A DNA stretch of 64,000 bases, taken from assembly GCF_905171775.1 (NCBI RefSeq), contig NC_053492.1:274525146-274589145 (forward strand), in the 5' to 3' direction. The stretch's first letter is position 1; the number at the start of each line of letters is the position of its first letter. The translations under genes were made by a program, and so were the position numbers. Positions 58,206 to 64,000 of the stretch are shown piece after piece. Below the pieces are notes generated by a model. That model saw only the letters and a program-made list of their open reading frames with translations. It searched no databases and was not told the origin of the DNA. The DNA comes from Rana temporaria. Its lineage: Eukaryota > Chordata > Amphibia > Anura > Ranidae.

Positions 58206-58302
58206 GGGCTCTGCAGTTGGGGCTTTTTTCAGGTGCTTTACATGCGCTAGTTTTTGCACTAAAGCGCCTGAAAAACGCCTCCAGTGTGAAAGGGGTCTTA
58301 GT
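58205..58302. repeat. MITE fragment (..GTGTGAAAGGGGTCTTA end)
   Basis: TTTTTCAGGTGCTTTACATG, AAAGCGCCTGAAAAACGCC and CAGTGTGAAAGGGGTCTTA match the end of the fragment at 28681-28882. Confidence 0.6.
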
Positions 58303-58998
58303 AATGTCTTCTTCCTATTCAGACTTTAGGTCATTACACAGGAAGGAGCTGACCAGCTGATCTCATTTGCACACACCCTGCATCATCCACCCTCCCACTC
58401 CCAGGTGCACATTTTTTTAATGAAATGCAATCAATCAGTGATCACCCTCCTACCTAAATACACAATATACAATCAGATTACATAGTGTATGGCCATCTTT
58501 ATACAAGTACATAGGAGGGAGTGGACAGAAACACTCAGCTATCAAGCTCCGTTCACATCTCTGCATAACCCACATGTGTTTTTTTTGTTTTTTTTGAGGG
58601 GGGGGGGGGTGGCTTTTGAGCATATCTACTCATCAAACATACGGCAGCCCATCCACCTGAATGGGCTCTCCTACATGCACCAATCGCCCCAAAGAAGCTT
58701 CAGAACTTTTTTTTAGAGTGGAGTTTGGTGCAGAGCATTTCTGAAATGCAAGGAAATGCACAGATGTGAATGGAGCTGCATTGTTCTTGTGTTTTTGCAC
58801 CAATTTCACTTTCAGGCCCTATTCGCATCTAGCATAGTGGGAGCGAACATTTTGTGTCTCGTTTTTCCTGTGACACGCATAGGGCAGCCTGTTTGTTACA
58901 TGTGGTTAATAGGACATTTAGGCATTTTGTGGGTTGCGTGTTTTTTTACTGTGCGTTTTGCAGCATTTGTTTTTTCACATGGCAACATGTGTGTTTGT

Positions 58999-59285
58999 GA
59001 TAAAGTGAGGGTGCTCTTGCGCCTATCTAGTAAAGCTTAAGATGTGAAGTAAAATAATAGTAATGAACTAAAAGTGATGATGCTGCTCAATCTAATAATG
59101 TATAAATATCAAATAGAAATACAATAAAATAGTGAAAGGTAAAGTGACGAGCGCAATGAATATGACTAAGTAATCAAAGTGTTAATCAGTGAACATTGAT
59201 AATAAACTAAAATTGAAACAAAGTGCTAAAAAACATTAAAAACATCAATAATGAATAAAAACGTTCAGCCAGCAAGTGGCCAGTG

Positions 59286-59316
<31 letters not shown>

Positions 59317-60431
59317 GTGCACAAAAATAGCTGCAAAAGTCAGCAGGCAAACATAAATATGAAGCCTAAATCAGTCCTGGAATAATAGGCTAACAATACA
59401 GCCTTTATACGTGCATAAAAGTGTAGGAAGTTCCATAAAGACAAAAATAAATATAAACTTCTCCAATAGTGATAAACAAATGTTTAAAATCTTCTCATGT
59501 GGATCTTCAAATAATGTGGGCTCACAATGCGCTTACCTTCCCAAGGTAGTAATCAAGCCTTGATTAAATGGATATCCACAAGGGGTATTGTTGAATCTGC
59601 AACTAGCTGTGGATGTCCAGGGCGTCCTGTATAATCCAATGTTTGTAGGCTCCAGATTTCTATTTGGCAGCGGTGGTGCTCAGCATGGGGAAATAAAAAA
59701 GGTAGCTTCCCATAGTGTAGTAAACCAAGGCTAATTTATTGGTAAAAACGCTAACAAGTGCATTTTAAAAGATCAAAAGAAAACGAAACTAAGAAACAGC
59801 TGATGACAGCTTACTGATGTATTGCTTCAAAAATCAGTCCGTCCCTTACATGTTACACCACGTCACCTCTGATGAAGCCACGTGACGTGGTGTAACATGT
59901 AAGGGACGGACTGATTTTTGAAGCAATACATCAGTAAGCTGTCATCAGCTGTTTCTTAGTTTCGTTTTCTTTTGATCTTTTAAAATGCACTTGTTAGCGT
60001 TTTTACCAATAAATTAGCCTTGGTTTACTACACTATGGGAAGCTACCTTTTTTATTTCCCCATGCTGAGCACCACCGCTGCCAAATAGAAATCTGGAGCC
60101 TACAAACATTGGATTATACAGGACGCCCTGAACATCCACAGCTAGTTGCAGATTCAACAACACCCCTTGTGGATATCCATTTAATCAAGGCTTGATTACT
60201 ACCTTGGGAAGGTAAGCGCATTGTGAGCCCACATTATTTGAAGATCCACATGAGAAGATTTTAAACATTTGTTTATCACTATTGGAGAAGTTTATATTTA
60301 TTTTTGTCTTTATGGAACTTCCTACACTTTTATGCACGTATAAAGGCTGTATTGTTAGCCTATTATTCCAGGACTGATTTAGGCTTCATATTTATGTTTG
60401 CCTGCTGACTTTTGCAGCTATTTTTGTGCAC

Positions 60432-60467
<36 letters not shown>

Positions 60468-60619
60468 CACTGGCCACTTGCTGGCTGAACGTTTTTATTC
60501 ATTATTGATGTTTTTAATGTTTTTTAGCACTTTGTTTCAATTTTAGTTTATTATCAATGTTCACTGATTAACACTTTGATTACTTAGTCATATTCATTGC
60601 GCTCGTCACTTTACCTTTC
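58999..60619. mobile_element. Large foldback insertion (near-perfect 1.5-kb palindrome)
   Basis: Flanked by a perfect 15-base direct repeat AACATGTGTGTTTGT (58984-58998 and 60620-60634). An unpaired left tail (58999-59133), a left arm (59134-59866), a 15-base spacer (59867-59881) and a right arm (59882-60619) that ends at the direct repeat. Arms are nearly identical over about 735 bases, including an A tract (59289-59314) matched by a longer T tract (60437-60467). CTGATGA lies in the spacer. Probably Penelope-like, inferred from the hammerhead-like core. Confidence 0.92.
59866..59905 (+). ncRNA. Hammerhead-ribozyme-like core (probably degenerate)
   Basis: CTGATGA at 59869-59875, then a potential helix GCCAC-GTGAC-GTGGT, then GTAAC where the ribozyme core requires GAAA. 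The layout fits type I hammerheads known from Penelope-like retroelements. One conserved base is changed, so activity is doubtful. Confidence 0.35.
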
Positions 60620-60903
60620 AACATGTGTGTTTGTTTCTGTCTTTGGCGTGCCATTACCTATTAATGGCACTGAAAGCGCAACTAGTAGTTTAGGTGTATA
60701 AACATGGCCATACGCTATACAATCTGATTGTACACTCTCCTTTAGATTTACCAAATTTATATAATAGGAGGAAACACCTATCTAGTCAATCCCTCCCTTG
60801 CACTATGCAGAGTTGTGAATGTGGCTTGACAGCTTAGTGTTTCTGCACCTTTCATGCATCTGCAGCAATCAACAGTATGAAAATCTGTAGGTACTAGACT
60901 GCT

Positions 60904-61467
60904 TAAAGAGGAACTCAATCTTTTCCACACACTTTAGCTAAGCTGGCCCAAACTATGTCCCTCACTAACCTGCGAGGCCGTTGGATGTGTGGTATAAACT
61001 GTATGTAGCTGCTACATACTGCACTGTGTTTCAGGTGCAAACTGAGACTTTCTGTCCCATACCCAAAAAACACAGAAGGGTCTACCGCAGCATCGCTTAG
61101 CCGCTCAGAGCAAGCAATGTATTCTATCAATGAATACAAAGCTTCCTCTGATTGGCTGAGGCAGAGAGGCGGGCTGTTGATGTCAACCTCTGACTCTGCC
61201 AATCAGAGGAAGCTTTGTATTTATTGATAGAATACATCACTTCCTCAGAGCGGCTGAGTGCTTCTGCAGTAGACTATTCTGTGTTCTGGGTTTGAGACAG
61301 GAAGTCTCGGCTCGCACCCGGAACAAAGTGTGGTATGCTGTATGTAGCCACAGCTACATACAGTTTATACAGCACATCCATCGGCCTCACAGGTTAGTGA
61401 GGGACATAGTTCACTTGGCCCAAATGAACTATGTAAAGTGTGTGGAAAGATGGCATTCCTCTTTAAA
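60904..61467. repeat. Palindromic repeat (TTCCTCTGATTGGCTG centre)
   Basis: CCACACACTTTAGCTAAG, GGTATAAACTGTATGTAGCT and GCTTCCTCTGATTGGC on the left are mirrored by GCCAATCAGAGGAAGC, AGCTACATACAGTTTATAC and TAAAGTGTGTGG on the right. Centre near 61185. Confidence 0.9.
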
Positions 61468-61817
61468 GTATAACTAAAGGCAAAACTTATTTTTGTTTTT
61501 GTTTTGGATAGAGTGGAGAGGGATTCAAATACCTGTAAGGTTTTTAATACTGTTTGTGACCCCGTTAGGGAGGTTTTTTTTTTCTATTTGTCCTGGTGAC
61601 CAAATGTGATAATGAATTAGCTTCCATTAGTAATAGGTACAGCTAATTCTGGAAGAAAATCAAATGATCAGTATTTTTTTACTCTTTTAATTTACACATA
61701 TAACTAATACCACTGGAGCTTCCACCAGTTGTTTATATCAAAAGACCAGTATAGGTAGAGGTTACGATAAAAAAAAAATATAACATGCAAATTTTACAGA
61801 GAAATACATATACATAC

Positions 61818-61824
61818 ACACACA

Positions 61825-61855
<31 letters not shown>

Positions 61856-61860
61856 CAGAT
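61818..61860. repeat. (TA)n-rich microsatellite
   Basis: CACACACATATATATATATA continuing into TTTATATTTATATC. Confidence 0.9.
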
Positions 61861-62207
61861 ATCCCTTTTGATCTCTGCAAATCTCTGGGATATGACCTAC
61901 TTACACAGACTAACATTACTGTTGATATTTTATGGAATAGAACGTGTTTATTTCAAGAAAAAGTAAAATATGTCATAATGAGCACTTACAGTTCATGTAC
62001 ATATAATAAAAAAAGCAAAACAAAAGTAAAAAATATAAAAATCCACTTACATTTATCTAACAGAAAGCAGGCGTGTAGAACTACCAGCATGCTGAAAAAT
62101 ATATTATCTGACTTGCCAAGCCTCAGTTTGCCAACTCAGCAGGAGTAGGTTTACAGAAGCACCAGTCTTGCACTGTCAGCTCCAGGAAGAGATGCTCTAT
62201 CATGGCC

Positions 62208-63093
62208 TTAACCTCCCTGGCGGTATGATTCTTTCAGAAAAAACATGCTGAAAGCGGTACCATTATTTGCAAGGAAATTTGGCGTTTTATATTGCAGGCC
62301 TGTAATTTTTAGAAATAACTCACTTAAATCTGACCAAACAAGATTCTAATAGGCATCCCGGGTATGACATTTTTTTAAAAATAAAATTATAAATTATAAT
62401 ATAATAAATAATTATAAATAATTAAAAACAAGTAATAATATAATTATAATAAAAATTATTCAATAATGTAATCAAATCAAAATCACTGAAATTTGCTCAG
62501 TTGCAGAATTGTTGCTGTCATTATTTTTTTTTTTTTATGACGAATTTCCCCACAAATCACTATTGCACAATTCTGCAAGTGATTATAATTTATTATCGCT
62601 GTTTTTTAGCTGATCTAAAACTATTTTTGACATAAAGGGACACTTTTGGTTGCTATGGACAATCTACAGTTTGCAGGGAGAAAGAAATGTTTTTATTATA
62701 TAAAATTACATGTAGGACACTGGGCAGACCACTAGGGACAAGGGGTGTGTGTTTTTTTTTACATACAGTACTGTAATCTATAAGATTACAGTATACTGTA
62801 TGTAATGTGTTTGTTTAGTTTTTTGAATTTGGCGCCGTTCTCCGTCCCCGTGCGTCGTAACGTCGCAGGGAACGGAGATCGGCGGCACAGGAGGACGCTG
62901 TGTGAATCGAGCGAGGTCCCGCTCGCTCACACAGCGCGGTGGCATCGCTGGATCCAGGGACAAGGTAAGTAAACAGTAAGTAAACAGTGCCTGTGGATCT
63001 AGCGAGGCAAGCCCGAGTCTGACTCGGGGTTACCGCTCGCAGCAGGAAAATCTAACCCTGAGTCAGACTAGGGAATACCGCCAGGCAGGTTAA
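62208..63093. repeat. TTAA-flanked piggyBac-like MITE, copy 2
   Basis: Same ends and interior as 18942-19814 (TTAA-CCTCCCTGGCGGT; ACCGCCAGGCAGG-TTAA, here with a base or two changed). About 95 percent identical by eye, differing mainly by point changes and small insertions. Confidence 0.88.
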
Positions 63094-63099
63094 AGTGAT

Positions 63100-63500
63100 T
63101 GTAAAGTCTCTAGTTTTTTTCCTATTAAAAAAAAATAAAAACGGTTATACTTACCTTCCCCGTGCAGTGGATTTGCACAAAGCAGCCTGGATCCTCCTCT
63201 TCTTGGGTGCCTCTTCTGTGATCCTGGCACCTCCCCCCTGTTAAGTGCCCCCACAGCGATTAGCTTGCTATGGAGTCACCATTCAGACACAGAGCCCTGA
63301 CCCAGGCCACGCCCCCTCTCCCCCTGATTGGTTTGCTAATTTTGATTGACAGCAGCAGGAGCCAATGGTGATGCTGCTGTGTCTCAGCCAATCGGGAAGG
63401 AGAATCTCGGATGGCTGAGGGACTCGTGGACATCGTTCGACAGAGAGGGACCTCAGGTAAGTATTAGGGGGGCTGCTGCACACAGAAGGTTTTTTATCTT
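63100..63500. repeat. Dispersed ranid-type repeat (inverted copy)
   Basis: Right part read in reverse gives AAAAACCTTCTGTGTGCAGC, CCCCCCTAATACTTACCTGA and AGACACAGCAGCATCACC, the same family as 14764-15090. The left part has a matching GTTATACTTACCTTCCCCGT, so the whole may be a foldback. Confidence 0.6.
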
Positions 63501-63502
63501 AA

Positions 63503-63960
63503 AGGGGCACTAAAGGAAAACATTTTTTTAGCTGAAATTACTATTTACAGGGTATAGAGACATAATAGTTAACTGATTCCTTTTAAAAATGATTAAAAAT
63601 AGAGAAAAAAACAATCATATAATGTGCCTGCAGTTTAGTTTAGTTTTTGCTGTTGTTTCCTGGTTCTCTGATGTACAGAGACAAAGAGCCAATAGAGGGC
63701 AGCGATACTTTGTCTAAAAATCCTCAGCACCAATCCAGTTTCGTTTTACACACTGTAATCACACCTCCTTGATTAGTGACCACAGTGAGAAATCTCCCAG
63801 TACTGTGGTGATCAGGAAACAGACAACCAGGAAGTGTCCAGAACAGAGGAGAATTACAGCAACATCAAAGCAAAAACGAACAATGAGGACATGAAACCAG
63901 GACTGCAGTAAGGTGAAGGAAGATATTTAGCTAAAAAAAAAAATTCCTTTAATGCATACA
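63503..63960. repeat. Foldback repeat (AAAGGGGCACTAAAGGAAA ends)
   Basis: CTAAAGGAAAACATTTTTTTAGCT at the left is mirrored by TTAGCTAAAAAAAAAAATTCC and TTTAAT at the right. Inner paired words include CTGTTGTTTCCTGGTT with ACAACCAGGAAG. Confidence 0.65.
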
Positions 63961-64000
63961 AGCCTTTTTGGAACACCTCCAGTTGCCGTTAGAAGCCTAC

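Larger units (their letters stand above)
57493..64000 (-). other. fam184a intron (at least 6.5 kb, continues right)
   Basis: Contains a Tc1 fragment, a TG microsatellite, a large foldback, a palindromic repeat, a piggyBac-like MITE and two dispersed repeats. 58300-58980 and 61470-62200 hold nothing I recognise apart from short A/T and G runs. Confidence 0.75.

Overview
The window is a piece of a vertebrate nuclear genome, most likely an anuran and probably a ranid-type frog. That assignment is an inference from the repeat content (many Tc1/mariner relics and very abundant non-autonomous DNA transposons) and from the large, repeat-filled introns. It is not bacterial or viral: no operons, ribosome binding sites, rRNA genes or CRISPR arrays are visible. 

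The only host gene I can support is an internal part of fam184a (family with sequence similarity 184 member A), on the minus strand. Eight coding exons lie, in transcript order, at 57331-57492, 42396-42517, 42145-42295, 10716-10928, 9827-9980, 6395-6522, 1672-1856 and 277-423. Together they make 1262 coding bases with consistent splice phases and encode about 420 residues of continuous coiled coil. By family resemblance this is the central to C-terminal half of the protein. The 5' exons lie beyond 64000 and the last exons before position 1. One intron (10715 down to 9981) appears to use a GC donor instead of GT. Introns range from 100 bases (42296-42395) to about 31 kb (10929-42144). 

Nearly everything else is intronic repeats. 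Region by region: 1-10.9 kb has closely spaced 3' exons, TTAA-flanked MITEs and a degenerate Tc1 element (about 7200-8656). 11-20 kb has many MITEs, including a Harbinger-like family sharing the end GCCTCGTACACACG. 20-28 kb has SINE and LINE tails, a G-rich minisatellite and an L1-type ORF2 remnant. 28.6-32.55 kb is a nest of elements inside a Tc1 relic. 33.9-36.6 kb is a SINE split by a Harbinger-like MITE and by a 1.6-kb composite hAT-like element made of hairpins and a minisatellite. 39.5-40.9 kb is a LINE fragment (endonuclease plus part of the reverse transcriptase). 43.6-44.7 kb is another Tc1 relic. 45.76-49.7 kb is a DIRS-like retroelement relic with inverted ends. 51.2-54.7 kb is a MITE swollen by a 2.9-kb minisatellite. 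55-64 kb holds TTAA-flanked MITEs and a near-perfect palindrome of about 1.5 kb. 

The most unusual structures are three foldback insertions (near 31.8, 47.0 and 59.0 kb) that share one layout: direct repeats at both ends, an unpaired left tail, an arm, a short spacer, and an inverted arm that ends at the right direct repeat. The largest has its turn next to a hammerhead-ribozyme-like core, which suggests Penelope-like retroelements. I see no intact coding system other than fam184a. The transposase and reverse transcriptase genes are all broken.
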